A stretch of DNA of 64,000 bases, taken from contig NZ_CP182494.1 of the NCBI RefSeq assembly GCF_052056295.1, positions 391,946 to 455,945 of the forward strand. The letters are read 5' to 3'. The position numbers and the translations under genes are program-made. Below the pieces are notes generated by a model. It saw only the letters and a list, made by a program, of their open reading frames with translations. It ran no database searches and had not been told where the DNA came from. The stretch is from Catenovulum sp052056295. GTDB taxonomy: Bacteria > Pseudomonadota > Gammaproteobacteria > Enterobacterales > Alteromonadaceae. Of the stretch, positions 26,299 through 35,502 are shown piece by piece. The stretch's first letter is position 1. Every line of letters begins with the position of its first letter.

Positions 26299-27402
26299 AT
26301 GAAACACAATCAATTATTAGTGGCTTCGGCACTTACCTTATTGGCAACTGCTTGTGGCAGCAGTGATTCAAACGACAGCGGCAGCGACACTGGCGGCAAA
26401 GATAATACCCCTGTTGTTAGCAGTTTCGGCCCTTATTCAACCGGTACTTCAGCTGATTCTAAATTTGTTTATTTTGATTTGGACACACAAACAGAATTAA
26501 CTTTAACCGCTGAAGAAGCCGCCGCTAACAGTGAGTGGGATATCGCATTTAAACGCACAGGTGTTTATTTAAATACCCATGCTGATAACACAGTTGGCAT
26601 GTACTTCACTGGCAACAATGCAGACTTTTTTGATGCTGACGGCAAAGCCATTGTTGACAGTTTTGTCAATGCAACCGCTGAAACTGAATTAGAAGATTAC
26701 ACCTCAGTTACAGCTGATGCTGTACCTGCTGACGATATGTTTAAGCAAGATGAAACTAAATATATCTTGGATGGTTTTTACGATTATGACCCGGTAAACC
26801 ATGTAGCTTCAGCGTCGGCTGACAAATACTTTATTGTTCAGTCAGACGGTATCTTCAGTAAATTCCGCGTTAGTGATTTTGTTAAAACTGCAGCTCGTGG
26901 TTTAAGCAGTGTCACTTTTACTTTGGCTAATCAAGGTGCGTCGGATGATAGTTTTGAAGCTGAAAGCACATTAACTGTTGATGCAGTTGCAGCTTGTGCA
27001 AGCTACTTAGGTTTGTATGTTGATTTTGATTTAAAACAAATGGTTTCAAGCACTGATGCTTGGGATTTCTACATGCCATGTACTGGCAACAACGACCAAG
27101 TTGGTTACGAAATGCATATTGCTGACGATGCGACTGCTATCCAAGACTTTGGCAGCAATTACTCGGCAATTGATACCGCAGCATTACGTTATTACTACTT
27201 CCAACCTGATGAATACCATGTAAAAGCTTTTGATGATCAAGTTTGGTATCAATACAACTTACAAAGTGGTCATAAATTGTGGTCGCAATATGGTGTGTAT
27301 TTAATCAAAACCGCTTCAGCGACTTATAAGTTACAAATTACTGGTTATTACAACGCTGATTTAGAGTCGGGTAACTACAGCTTCCGCGCGGATGCATTGT
27401 AA
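26299..27402 (+). CDS. hmuY: HmuY-family haem-binding lipoprotein
   Basis: Captures haem at the cell surface and hands it to the TonB receptor. The ATG at 26299 is preferred because TAGAGA at 26285-26290 is correctly spaced; ATG 26290 would abut it. The signal ends at the lipobox LLATAC, followed by a Ser/Asp-rich linker. The HmuY signature follows (KFVYFDLDTQTELTLTAEEAAANSEWDIAFKRTGVYLN), and a second half repeats beta-rich segments with cysteine pairs. The 367 residues are longer than Porphyromonas HmuY, so an extra domain is probable. Gene order hmuR-hmuY and the later hmuS support the call. Confidence 0.82.
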   Translation: MKHNQLLVASALTLLATACGSSDSNDSGSDTGGKDNTPVVSSFGPYSTGTSADSKFVYFDLDTQTELTLTAEEAAANSEWDIAFKRTGVYLNTHADNTVGMYFTGNNADFFDADGKAIVDSFVNATAETELEDYTSVTADAVPADDMFKQDETKYILDGFYDYDPVNHVASASADKYFIVQSDGIFSKFRVSDFVKTAARGLSSVTFTLANQGASDDSFEAESTLTVDAVAACASYLGLYVDFDLKQMVSSTDAWDFYMPCTGNNDQVGYEMHIADDATAIQDFGSNYSAIDTAALRYYYFQPDEYHVKAFDDQVWYQYNLQSGHKLWSQYGVYLIKTASATYKLQITGYYNADLESGNYSFRADAL

Positions 27403-27451
27403 GCCTGACTCTGGTGGTAACAATACCGCTTGGAATTGTGCACAAGGAAAG

Positions 27452-27587
27452 GCGGTAAACACTGAATAGCGGAGATGCACCAGCAATAAAAAAGCAAACC
27501 CTCTGAGCCATGGATGGCTCGGCGGAGCTCCAAGGACGGATTTATGCGTGTTTGCGTTTTATTGGTGGTGTGTCTCCAGCGGTTTGA
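27452..27587. repeat. Palindromic repeat family B, copy 1 (between hmuY and the ExbB-like gene)
   Basis: A 136-base unit. The left arm at 27471-27499 (GGAGATGCACCAGCAATAAA and on to GCAAAC) is the near-complement of 27550-27577 (GTTTGCG and on to TGTCTCC). The centre holds GAGCC-ATGGAT-GGCTC and TCC-AAGGAC-GGA hairpins. Copy 2 at 28733-28868 is nearly identical. It encodes no plausible protein. Confidence 0.85.
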
Positions 27588-27664
27588 AGTGAGCACTAGC
27601 GCCCTGAGTGTGCATATCGCACGAAACGCTTAACAAATTAAATTTAAGTCACGAAAGAAAAATT

Positions 27665-28255
27665 ATGATCACCCAAATTGAACAACTTATGTACCAGATG
27701 TCAGACTTTTTCATGGCACCTGTACTAATCCTGCTTGTTATCTTATTCATCTACAGCTTATTCGCCATTGGCGAATGTGTCGCACAAACATGGCAGCGCA
27801 AACAAAACCAAAATCATTTTAATGAATTTGTAAACAGCAAGGATGTTGCTCAATTTTCAGGAAAGAATTTACAAGGTTATCCAATTGCCCAATTGGCTAA
27901 TCACAACAAAAAAATTGATAAAGACCAGTTAGACGTGGCTGCACTTAAATTATTAGAAGGTGTACGTAATGTTAGCCGCCTTGCGCCAATGTTAGGTCTA
28001 ATCGCCACTATGATCCCAATGGGGCCAGCGCTTAAAAGTTTGGCCGACGGTGATATTCAAGGTATCAGCGAAAACCTCATTATCGCATTCTCAGCAGTTA
28101 TTTTTGGTTTGGTAATCGCTTCTATTACATTTTGGATCGCCAGTGTGAAAAAGCGTTGGTTGGCTGAAGAGTTGGTTGCAGTTAACGCACGAGCCAATTT
28201 ATCTAATCCGCAAACAACAAAAACACAAGCGGAGCAAAACAATGCGGCTGCTTGA
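27665..28255 (+). CDS. MotA/TolQ/ExbB-like proton channel protein of the Hmu locus
   Basis: The ATG at 27665 follows GAAAGAAA; the upstream in-frame start inside the repeat is not credible. The 196 residues have one N-terminal membrane helix (APVLILLVILFIYSLFAIGE) and a conserved pair in the second half (LAPMLGLIATMIPMGPALKSLADGDIQGISENLIIAFSAVIFGLVIASITFWIAS), as in ExbB/TolQ channels. In hmu operons of Bacteroidetes a similar protein (HmuU) partners a DUF2149 protein. It may energise the receptor or the CobN-like chelatase with the proton gradient. It overlaps the next gene by 14 bases. Confidence 0.85.
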   Translation: MITQIEQLMYQMSDFFMAPVLILLVILFIYSLFAIGECVAQTWQRKQNQNHFNEFVNSKDVAQFSGKNLQGYPIAQLANHNKKIDKDQLDVAALKLLEGVRNVSRLAPMLGLIATMIPMGPALKSLADGDIQGISENLIIAFSAVIFGLVIASITFWIASVKKRWLAEELVAVNARANLSNPQTTKTQAEQNNAAA

Positions 28256-28556
28256 TGAAGACGAAGCAATCAACCCAGCATTAAGCGTGGTCAACTTAGT
28301 TGACGTTTTTTTGGTGTTAATCGCCGCGCTGTTAATTGCGATTGCACAAAACCCAATGAATCCGTTTAGTGCCGAAAATGTCACTGTAATTAAAAACGCG
28401 GGTGAGCCGAATATGGAAATGATTATCAAAAATGGTGAAACCATTGAGACGTTTAAAAGTAGCGGCGAAATTGGTTCGGGTGAAGGCACTAAAGCAGGTG
28501 TTGCCTACAAAATGGCTGATGGGTCAATTGTATATGTACCGGAAGGCGGCGAATAG
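28242..28556 (+). CDS. DUF2149 membrane protein, ExbD-like partner
   Basis: The 104 residues start at ATG 28242 (GGAG seven bases before) inside the end of the ExbB-like gene. One membrane helix near the N-terminus (NLVDVFLVLIAALLIAIAQNP) carries an Asp, as in ExbD/TolR, followed by a periplasmic domain ending in GVAYKMADGSIVYVPEGGE. DUF2149 proteins sit next to MotA/TolQ/ExbB-like and CobN-like genes in haem and cobalamin loci (HmuV position). It probably forms the stator complex with the preceding protein. Confidence 0.85.
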   Translation: MRLLDEDEAINPALSVVNLVDVFLVLIAALLIAIAQNPMNPFSAENVTVIKNAGEPNMEMIIKNGETIETFKSSGEIGSGEGTKAGVAYKMADGSIVYVPEGGE

Positions 28557-28580
28557 TTTGTAATTTCGTTCGGTGCCAAC

Positions 28581-28688
28581 AATGCCGCATGGAATTACCA
28601 TCGCCAAACGCTGCAAGCCGTCCATGGGCGCTCTCGAATTGCATCCATGCAATTCAAGGTTGGCTCTCGGTAATTTCGATGCAGCATT
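28581..28688 (+). repeat. Structured repeat family A, copy 7 (between DUF2149 gene and hmuS)
   Basis: Outer arms AATGCCGCATGGAATTACC (28581-28599) and GGTAATTTCGATGCAGCATT (to 28688) pair over most positions. The inner stem GAATTGC (28636-28642) / GCAATTC (28649-28655) holds the loop ATCCAT. The small hairpin is GCC-GTCCAT-GGG. The stems share almost no sequence with the other copies, yet AAACGCTG, CGCTC and GGCTCT keep their places. Confidence 0.78.
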
Positions 28689-28732
28689 ATGTGCGACTTA
28701 GGAGTTGGAATAGCGCACGGTTAGAAAGAAGC

Positions 28733-28868
28733 GCGGTAAACACAGAATAGCGGAGATGCACCAGCAAGAAAAAAGCAAACCCTCTGAGCCATGGATGGCT
28801 CGGCGGAGCTCCAAGGATGGATTTATGCGTGTTTGCGTTTTATTGGTGGTGTGTCTCCAGCGGTTTGA
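28733..28868. repeat. Palindromic repeat family B, copy 2 (before hmuS)
   Basis: A 136-base unit nearly identical to copy 1. It has the same long inverted arms and central GAGCC-ATGGAT-GGCTC hairpin; the second loop is AAGGAT instead of AAGGAC. Together with repeat A copy 7 it fills the 365-base gap before hmuS. Confidence 0.87.
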
Positions 28869-28921
28869 GATGTGCACAAACGCTACAAGCAAAATTAAAT
28901 AACATAACAAGAGTTACAACA

Positions 28922-31900
28922 ATGAACACACGATCTCGATTGTTAACCTACATAACAAGCATATTGTGCTGCTGGTTAAGCATTTTCAGCTTAAATGCCA
29001 CAGCCAATGCAGCTACAACCAACAACCCAACAATACTCTGGGTTAATGGCTCACACGCAGACAGAGCCAAAGTAAATTTACTAAAAGACAATCTCGCCAA
29101 AGCCAATATAGAGCTAGTCGCAAAAAGTGCTAAAAGTCTCTTGGATGATAAGCAAGCCAGCCAACAAAACATCCGCAATTTTAATCAATATAACTTAGTG
29201 ATATTTGCCGGTGTTTCAAAGCGCGACAGCCAAAACAGCTTCGCACCATTAGAGCCTTTAGCTGCAAACAGTCAAACAGACTTGCTCGCATTAAAATGGC
29301 AAGACAATCCTAAATTAAACAAAGGATTATCCAGCGAGCAAGTTAACAGCATAATTGCATATTACGAAAATGGTGGCGGTGAAAACATGCGCCGCTTAAC
29401 TCAATACCTGCAACACAAAGTATTTGTTATGGATGGGCAAAATAGCGCTGCATTTGCCATTCAATCACCTATCGTATTTCCTGATGTGGGTATCTACCAC
29501 CCACAATATCAAAATCTAGTATTTGAACAATTAACCGATTATTTAACTTGGTACAAAAGCGAGTTTTCAGCCGATATCAAGGCGAATGGCCAAAGCAACC
29601 AACCTGTAGTTGGCGTGTTATTTGCGCGTAATTTAATTGAATCAGACAGCACCTTATTGGTGGATGAAACCATTAAAAAATTAGCCGCACAAGGTGTTAT
29701 CGCGCTGCCGTTTTATTTTGAATTAAGCCCAATGGCGGGTGACTATAGCTATATATTAACTAGCCAAGTTGGCGGCGAAAAACACACAGTAATAGACGCC
29801 ATTATTAACTATCGTTCAATTCACTGGGCAAACAAACGCAAAGTAGAATTTGAAAACTTAGGCGTACCTGTACTACAAGGTTTAACCTATTACGATGGCA
29901 ATCAACAACACTGGGAAGCAAGCAGCCAAGGTATTTCACCTAACATGACACCATTCCAGTTAGTTATGCCAGAGTCAGCCGGTGTGACAGATCCAATTAT
30001 TGTTGCCGCAATGGACAGAAGAACTTCTAAGCTAGAAATTATCGACTATCAACTAGAACACTTAGTTAGCCGCGCGCACAACTGGGCTAAGTTAAAACAT
30101 AAAAAAAATGCCGATAAAAAATTTACTGTAATGGTTTGGGGCGACAGTGATGTTGGTGCATCTTATTTAAATGTACCAGGCAGTTTGACCTCTATTTCGA
30201 ACAGTTTAAACCAACAAGGTTATGCGATTAACGCAGTAAAAGATGACTATTTCACTAGCCGTATCGACCGAATTTTAAGCCCGTTTTACCGCAACTATCA
30301 GTTAGATGAATTGATAAAAGACGACCTTGCCGAGTTAATGCCAGTTGAAGAATATCTGCATTGGTTTAATCAATTACCTGCCAATATTCGCCAACCAATT
30401 AATGACTTTTGGGGCACAGCACAATCAAGCAAATTTATGGTAGTCGAGCGCGAAGGCAAACAATATTTTGTCATTCCACGCATTCGCAACGGCAATATGT
30501 TAGTGATGCGCCAACCGCCGCGCTCAGAAAATGAAGAAGACGAAAAACGCTATTACCACGAAGAAACCGTGCCTATGAATCACTACTATTTGGCTGCGTA
30601 TTTTTACGCTCGCCAATATTGGGCAAGTGATGCAATTGTTCACTTAGGTACTCATGGTTCACACGAATATTTACCGGGTAAAGAGCGTGGATTGTCGTTG
30701 TACGACCAAAGCAACCTCGCCACTTGGCATACACCAGTTATTTACCCATTTATTGTTGATGATGTTGGCGAAGCCATGCAAACCAAACGTCGTGGTAGCG
30801 CAACTGTTATTGCCCACATGACACCACCATTTGCTGCCGCAGGTTTACAAAACGAAGTGGCCGATTTGCACGAATTAATGCATCAGTACAAGTCACTCGA
30901 CCAAGGTGGGGTAAAACAAAAGACGGCTGAACAAATTATTGATGCCTGTTTTGACAACAAAATTTGTGAAGATTTAGCGTGGCAACGCACGGATATTTCA
31001 GCCAAATTCGATGAATTCTTGCAAGAATTACATGTGTATTTGGAAGACTTAGCCACTGAAAATCAGCCACTTGGCTTACATACATTTGGCGAACTTTCAG
31101 TGCAGAAACTCTTGGTTTCAACGCTAATTCAAATGTTAGGTAAACCTTTTAGAGAGCAAGCACTGGCTTATCAGAAAGAGCACCATGACCATGGTGAACA
31201 TCAGCATGATCACGATGAAGAAGCTCAACAAGATCGCCATTTAGATTTTAATTCAACTGAATTAGAAGCCATTCCAGGATTTGAGTTAATTGAACATTAT
31301 GTCGTTGAACAACATAAGTTTGATGCTGACTTTGATGAAGCCCTAGTTGAGCAGTTAGAAAAAGCCCGTGAGCTGTACAACAAAATGACAGGTATTCGCG
31401 AAATTGAACATTTGTCAGCGGCTTTAAGTGGTAAATATATCCCAGTGAAAACCGGTGGCGATCCAATTCGTCATCCAGATTCATTAGCAACTGGTGATAA
31501 TCTTTATGGCTTTGATCCAAGCCGAGTGCCAACCCAAGCCGCTTATCAACAAGGTGTAGAATTAACCGAAAAATTAATTGCCGATTACTACCAAAAACAC
31601 GGTCGGTATCCAGACAAACTCGCTTTTAGTTTATGGTCAATGGAAACCATGCGTCACTACGGTGTATTAGAATCGCAAGTATTGGCGGCCATGGGTGTTA
31701 AACCAGTATGGAGCAGCGACGGCCGCGTAACTGGTACTGAAATTATCCCAATGCGCGAGCTAAAACGTCCAAGAGTAGACGTGGTGTTATCGGCAACTGG
31801 TTTATATCGCGATGCGTTTCCAAACGTAATGTTATGGATGGCAAAAGCCATTCGCGAAGTAACAGAGCTAAAAGAAGCAAACAACTCCTTGTGGGACAAC

Positions 31901-32992
31901 AGCCAAAAAGTTAAAGCACAGCTGCTTGAACAAGGCATAAGTGAAGACGACGCTGTATATATGTCATCGGTGCGTATTTTCTCGAATGAATCGGGTAACT
32001 ATGGCTCAGGTTTGGGCGGTTCAACCATAGCATCTGACACTTGGGAAACCGACAGCAAACTGGCTGATTTATACCTATCACGCATGGGTTATGCCTATGG
32101 TGACGACAACAGCCGTTGGGGCGAAAAGCTAGCCGATGCGGATTTATACGCCAAACAATTATCTGGCACAGATATCGCCTTGTTCTCGCGTTCATCCAAC
32201 ATATTTGGCATGTTATCGTCGGACGATCCATTCCAATATTTTGGTGGTTTAGCTTTGGCTGTGCGTAACTTAGATGGTCAGTCGCCAGAAATGGTGATCA
32301 GCAATTTGCGTGACGCCAACAATGGTAAAGCTGAAAGCGCAGCAACCTTTTTAGCCAAAGAATTACGCACGCGCCAATTCCACCAACGTTGGGTAGAAGA
32401 AATGCAAAAAGAAGGTTATAGCGGTGCCGTTACTATGGCGAGCAGCTTAAGTAATTTCTTTGGCTGGCAAGTAATGGATCCAAACCTAGTGCGCGACGAC
32501 CAATGGGATGAGTTTTATCAAGTTTATGTTAAAGACAAATTAGACGTAGACATTAACGAATGGTTTGAAAAAAACAACCCTAAATCGCAAGCAAATATGA
32601 TTGAGCGCATGTTAGAAGCAAGCCGCAAAGAATATTGGCAAGCCGATGCACAAACCTTAAAAGACTTGATAGAGCGTTACCAATACCTAGTTAATCAATA
32701 CAATCTTGTGGTTGAAAATGAAAAACTACGTGAATACGCCGAGCAACAAGCGACAGGTTTTGGTTTAGAGCTCAAATTACCGGTGGCGGAAGCACCTGCA
32801 CTAGATGTATCGGCCGCAGCCAATGCCCAAGCAACCGAGCAAGTTAGTGGCCAAAAACTTGAAAAGCAGCAACAAAACACCAACCAAGCAGAGCCAGATA
32901 ACACCATATACGCCATGTTCGCAGGCTGTTTATTGTTTGTATTTGCTGGCGTGTTAAAACAGATGTTGTGGAGAAGGGCGGTTTTAAGCTAA
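28922..32992 (+). CDS. hmuS: CobN-like membrane-anchored chelatase (HmuS type)
   Basis: Large subunit of the CobN/BchH superfamily. In the Hmu system HmuS is thought to remove iron from, or break down, haem at the inner membrane, not to insert cobalt. The ATG at 28922 is used; the longer frame runs into repeat B. The 1356 residues comprise a signal peptide (ending ATANA), the CobN body with HLGTHGSHEYLPGKERGLS and GGDPIRHPDSLATGDNLYGFDPSRVPT, RIFSNESGNYGSGLGG, and a C-terminal membrane anchor (YAMFAGCLLFVFAGVLKQM) with a basic end. Residues 754-765 are a His/Asp-rich insert (HHDHGEHQHDHD), a likely metal-binding loop. It lacks ATPase partners ChlI/ChlD, as is normal for HmuS. Confidence 0.88.
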   Translation: MNTRSRLLTYITSILCCWLSIFSLNATANAATTNNPTILWVNGSHADRAKVNLLKDNLAKANIELVAKSAKSLLDDKQASQQNIRNFNQYNLVIFAGVSKRDSQNSFAPLEPLAANSQTDLLALKWQDNPKLNKGLSSEQVNSIIAYYENGGGENMRRLTQYLQHKVFVMDGQNSAAFAIQSPIVFPDVGIYHPQYQNLVFEQLTDYLTWYKSEFSADIKANGQSNQPVVGVLFARNLIESDSTLLVDETIKKLAAQGVIALPFYFELSPMAGDYSYILTSQVGGEKHTVIDAIINYRSIHWANKRKVEFENLGVPVLQGLTYYDGNQQHWEASSQGISPNMTPFQLVMPESAGVTDPIIVAAMDRRTSKLEIIDYQLEHLVSRAHNWAKLKHKKNADKKFTVMVWGDSDVGASYLNVPGSLTSISNSLNQQGYAINAVKDDYFTSRIDRILSPFYRNYQLDELIKDDLAELMPVEEYLHWFNQLPANIRQPINDFWGTAQSSKFMVVEREGKQYFVIPRIRNGNMLVMRQPPRSENEEDEKRYYHEETVPMNHYYLAAYFYARQYWASDAIVHLGTHGSHEYLPGKERGLSLYDQSNLATWHTPVIYPFIVDDVGEAMQTKRRGSATVIAHMTPPFAAAGLQNEVADLHELMHQYKSLDQGGVKQKTAEQIIDACFDNKICEDLAWQRTDISAKFDEFLQELHVYLEDLATENQPLGLHTFGELSVQKLLVSTLIQMLGKPFREQALAYQKEHHDHGEHQHDHDEEAQQDRHLDFNSTELEAIPGFELIEHYVVEQHKFDADFDEALVEQLEKARELYNKMTGIREIEHLSAALSGKYIPVKTGGDPIRHPDSLATGDNLYGFDPSRVPTQAAYQQGVELTEKLIADYYQKHGRYPDKLAFSLWSMETMRHYGVLESQVLAAMGVKPVWSSDGRVTGTEIIPMRELKRPRVDVVLSATGLYRDAFPNVMLWMAKAIREVTELKEANNSLWDNSQKVKAQLLEQGISEDDAVYMSSVRIFSNESGNYGSGLGGSTIASDTWETDSKLADLYLSRMGYAYGDDNSRWGEKLADADLYAKQLSGTDIALFSRSSNIFGMLSSDDPFQYFGGLALAVRNLDGQSPEMVISNLRDANNGKAESAATFLAKELRTRQFHQRWVEEMQKEGYSGAVTMASSLSNFFGWQVMDPNLVRDDQWDEFYQVYVKDKLDVDINEWFEKNNPKSQANMIERMLEASRKEYWQADAQTLKDLIERYQYLVNQYNLVVENEKLREYAEQQATGFGLELKLPVAEAPALDVSAAANAQATEQVSGQKLEKQQQNTNQAEPDNTIYAMFAGCLLFVFAGVLKQMLWRRAVLS

Positions 32993-33005
32993 CGCTTATA
33001 TATTG

Positions 33006-33034
33006 GGCCAGCATTCTGCTGGCCTTGATATTTT
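33006..33034 (+). terminator. Rho-independent terminator of the haem locus
   Basis: GGCCAGCA (33006-33013) pairs with TGCTGGCC (33017-33024) around TTC and is followed by TTGATATTTT. It lies 13 bases after the hmuS stop. Confidence 0.8.
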
Positions 33035-33067
33035 ACGCCGAGTTTATCTTGGACATTTACTGAACTT

Positions 33068-33802
33068 TTAGTTATTTGGCAAAATGTTCATGCCATATTG
33101 GTGGAACAAAAATATTGGAAATGCACTTAACACATAAATAAATTTTTCGTGCTTTAGCTGTAGGCACTGCTGATTAGCAATGTCGATTTGTTCAGGGAGA
33201 GATAACTCTGAATACTTGGTTTTAGCTGGCGCTCCGAGTATTTTATGAGCAGCAACATCGACATTAAATACGACCAATTTCAGCCATGTTTCTTTGGATA
33301 ATTTTCGCGGATCTGCGAGGTGAGCTATGCCTCTAGTTGAAAGCTGTTTGTACTGTTTACAGTCTTCCAAGGAAGCAGTTTGCGGCGTAAATTCCTCAAG
33401 GTTCATAACATCTCGGATTGCTTCAACCATAGGGTAGCTGATGAACATTTTACCCATATCGGTTTCGTCGGAGAAATAGCTTACCATGTCTGCTAATTTT
33501 TGGCTGTCATAACTTTCATCGTGGCAGTCCATATCAAAAAACAGGTATATTTGGTTGATGTCATCTACTTCATAGTCTGCAAGAAGGGTTTTGTTCTTTG
33601 GAACATCGTTTGATTCTTTTAAGATTTCCAGCGTGTCTAGGGCATAGTCGTCTTCCGACAAAATTTTGTAGAGTTTATAGATGTCGTTGCCGAAACTGCA
33701 AGCTACAATATTCTTTTCGTCCAAGAAGAAGCGTTTTAAATTGTTAAAGTATTGGTGCTCTCTTTTTTCGCCTTCAAAAACACACAAAATTATACTTTGC
33801 AC
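33068..33802 (-). CDS. TOPRIM-like (RloB/AbiLii-like) partner of the AAA ATPase
   Basis: The 244 residues start at GTG 33802, one base after the ATPase stop. The opening LCVFEGEKREHQYF holds the Glu of a TOPRIM-type metal site, and YLFFDMDCHDESYD near residue 100 gives the DxD acidic pair. ISYPMVEAIRD follows. RloB- and AbiLii-like proteins of this type sit beside SMC-like ATPases and act as nucleases in phage defence. Membership of a named family is inferred from these motifs and the partner. The order ATPase-nuclease with near-overlap indicates a working pair. Confidence 0.65.
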   Translation of the reverse strand: MQSIILCVFEGEKREHQYFNNLKRFFLDEKNIVACSFGNDIYKLYKILSEDDYALDTLEILKESNDVPKNKTLLADYEVDDINQIYLFFDMDCHDESYDSQKLADMVSYFSDETDMGKMFISYPMVEAIRDVMNLEEFTPQTASLEDCKQYKQLSTRGIAHLADPRKLSKETWLKLVVFNVDVAAHKILGAPAKTKYSELSLPEQIDIANQQCLQLKHEKFIYVLSAFPIFLFHQYGMNILPNN

Positions 33803-33803
33803 C

Positions 33804-34907
33804 TTAGGTTAGTCCTTTATAAATTTTTTCTAAGTTATGGGCTTTTCTCAATTCTTTGTCCACTAGTGTGTAAAAAGGCCATTGCTTCTTATCTAAAATA
33901 AAATAGCAATCTGGCCTTAGTAGCTCATTAGACATCAGGCTAATATTATGTGTCGTTAAAATTGTTTGGCAGTTCAATTCAGAAAGCTTTTGAACTATAT
34001 TTTTGGAAAGTGAGAAATGGTAGTACGCATCAAACTCATCGATGAAAGCGAAGCTTATTTCATTGCTCATGAGTTTTATATACCAGTAATAGAAAATTCC
34101 CAGTGACATAGTCCCTGTTGAGGCGACTAAAGAAAATTCTATGTTTTTGTTATCAAATACAAACTCAATAACTTCATCGTGCGCAGGCCCACTTACATCT
34201 AGTTTGCAGTCAACACCTGATGAATTTAAGAAGGCTTCAAAATCTTTAATTTTACCCTTTTCAATAATTACTTGAGATAAACGTTTCGAATCAATTACTT
34301 GACCATGAAACTCCCTGTTACGGTTAAGAGTTCTAAAAAACACCATACCTTCAACAAAGCGGATAAATTTAAAAAAAGTGTCATTTACTGAATTATCAGC
34401 CAGCAAGGCCGTCGCACTAATAAATTTGACCGCTGATATTGCTCGAGACGTAAAGTCGTTTTTTAACGTTTCAGAGCCAGCAAAGCCGAATTTTGCTATG
34501 TTGCTTTTACGTCGGTCGATATCTAAAACTGCTTGTTTACCAATAGTTAGCTTTTCATAAATTGTTGTTTTACAATCTAATTTTCCATACTCATACAGCA
34601 CTTCTGTGTTGTTTATCTCGAAGTAATATTTAAATTCAGCTAAATCATGGCTTGAATCAGCATTGTGGTAATTTGCGCTTAGCGACTGTAATACATTGAC
34701 GTCATCGTTTAAGTGGCAAGTTATATCTAATATTGCTAACCCTAAATTAGATTTACCTTGGCCATTTTTCCCATAAACTATCGAATGTTTAATAATTTCA
34801 CCAGAGATAATCTCACGGTTAAATTCATATGCTTTGTTGGTTTTTAGATCAAACTCAAACCAATCGCTGAAATTTCTAAAATTTTTTACGGCAACTTTCG
34901 ATAACAT
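33804..34907 (-). CDS. AAA/ABC-type ATPase of a two-gene defence-like cassette
   Basis: The ATG at 34907 gives MLSKVAVKNFRNFSDW, the usual SMC/RecF-like opening; a TTG at 34925 would add six residues. Walker A is SIVYGKNGQGKSNL near residue 50. The long insert (about 70-260) includes helices and strands. The ABC-like signature region is VASTGTMSLGIF, Walker B is FAFIDEFDAYYH, and the switch His lies in ILTTHN. This is an AAA_15/AAA_21-type ATPase as in AbiL, PARIS or OLD-like systems. It lies in a region between metabolic genes, compatible with a horizontally moved defence cassette. About 200 bases (34926-35122) before the next gene show nothing clear. Confidence 0.72.
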   Translation of the reverse strand: MLSKVAVKNFRNFSDWFEFDLKTNKAYEFNREIISGEIIKHSIVYGKNGQGKSNLGLAILDITCHLNDDVNVLQSLSANYHNADSSHDLAEFKYYFEINNTEVLYEYGKLDCKTTIYEKLTIGKQAVLDIDRRKSNIAKFGFAGSETLKNDFTSRAISAVKFISATALLADNSVNDTFFKFIRFVEGMVFFRTLNRNREFHGQVIDSKRLSQVIIEKGKIKDFEAFLNSSGVDCKLDVSGPAHDEVIEFVFDNKNIEFSLVASTGTMSLGIFYYWYIKLMSNEISFAFIDEFDAYYHFSLSKNIVQKLSELNCQTILTTHNISLMSNELLRPDCYFILDKKQWPFYTLVDKELRKAHNLEKIYKGLT

Positions 34908-35122
34908 GGGTATTAGTCCAAACAAGCAGGTTACCTAACTCTAACACAACAAGCTTGTATGCCGTAATTTTTTTACGGCAATAAGCCAAGCTCTTTCAAT
35001 CGCGAATAGAGAAAAGTTTTTAAGCTTAGAAAATCTGAGAATTGTCTAGCGCCCAAACATTGATAATACAATTATGTTTCATCAAGCATAATTCTAGTAA
35101 GCTATCCACCTAAAACTCAGTA

Positions 35123-35467
35123 TTGGATATCCCCTTGTTACAAAAAATCCTAAATTATTTCAAAGCCAATCACAGTAATAACGACGATATACCGTCCAAA
35201 CAGGCACAGCCATTACTTGAACAAGACAAACAATATCAGATAGTTACTGAATTTTATGATTTTGATGGCACATGCCACAAGGCAGGGACAATACTTGAGT
35301 ATGTTGACTATAAAGTTTACCCCTACGACAAAGGGCTGACTTTATTGTTTAAACGCAATCAGCAGGATTATGTTATTCGCTTAGCGTTAAACAGCAGAAA
35401 CGTTGAAGCCATTATTCAACAGGACCTTGCCGAATACATTACACCCATCAAAGCTAACCCTGCTTAA
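35123..35467 (+). CDS. DUF3601-like protein
   Basis: The 114-residue frame starts at TTG 35123 (a second TTG lies at 35135). The core, YQIVTEFYDFDGTCHKAGTILEYVDYKVYPYDKGLTLLF, followed by QQDLAEYI, fits DUF3601, a small beta-rich cytoplasmic family without known function. No operon partner is evident; the gap to the next gene is about 100 bases and contains its operators. Confidence 0.6.
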   Translation: MDIPLLQKILNYFKANHSNNDDIPSKQAQPLLEQDKQYQIVTEFYDFDGTCHKAGTILEYVDYKVYPYDKGLTLLFKRNQQDYVIRLALNSRNVEAIIQQDLAEYITPIKANPA

Positions 35468-35502
35468 GTAAATCCATAGCTGCTATTTTCACTAAAATTG
35501 CA

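Noticed and set aside
27375..28910. Two minus-strand reading frames of about 70 codons (27375-27596 and 28698-28910) with nearly identical translations
   Set aside because: They arise only because the two copies of palindromic repeat B are nearly identical. They have no RBS, and the arms are hairpins; the short third copy lacks the frame.
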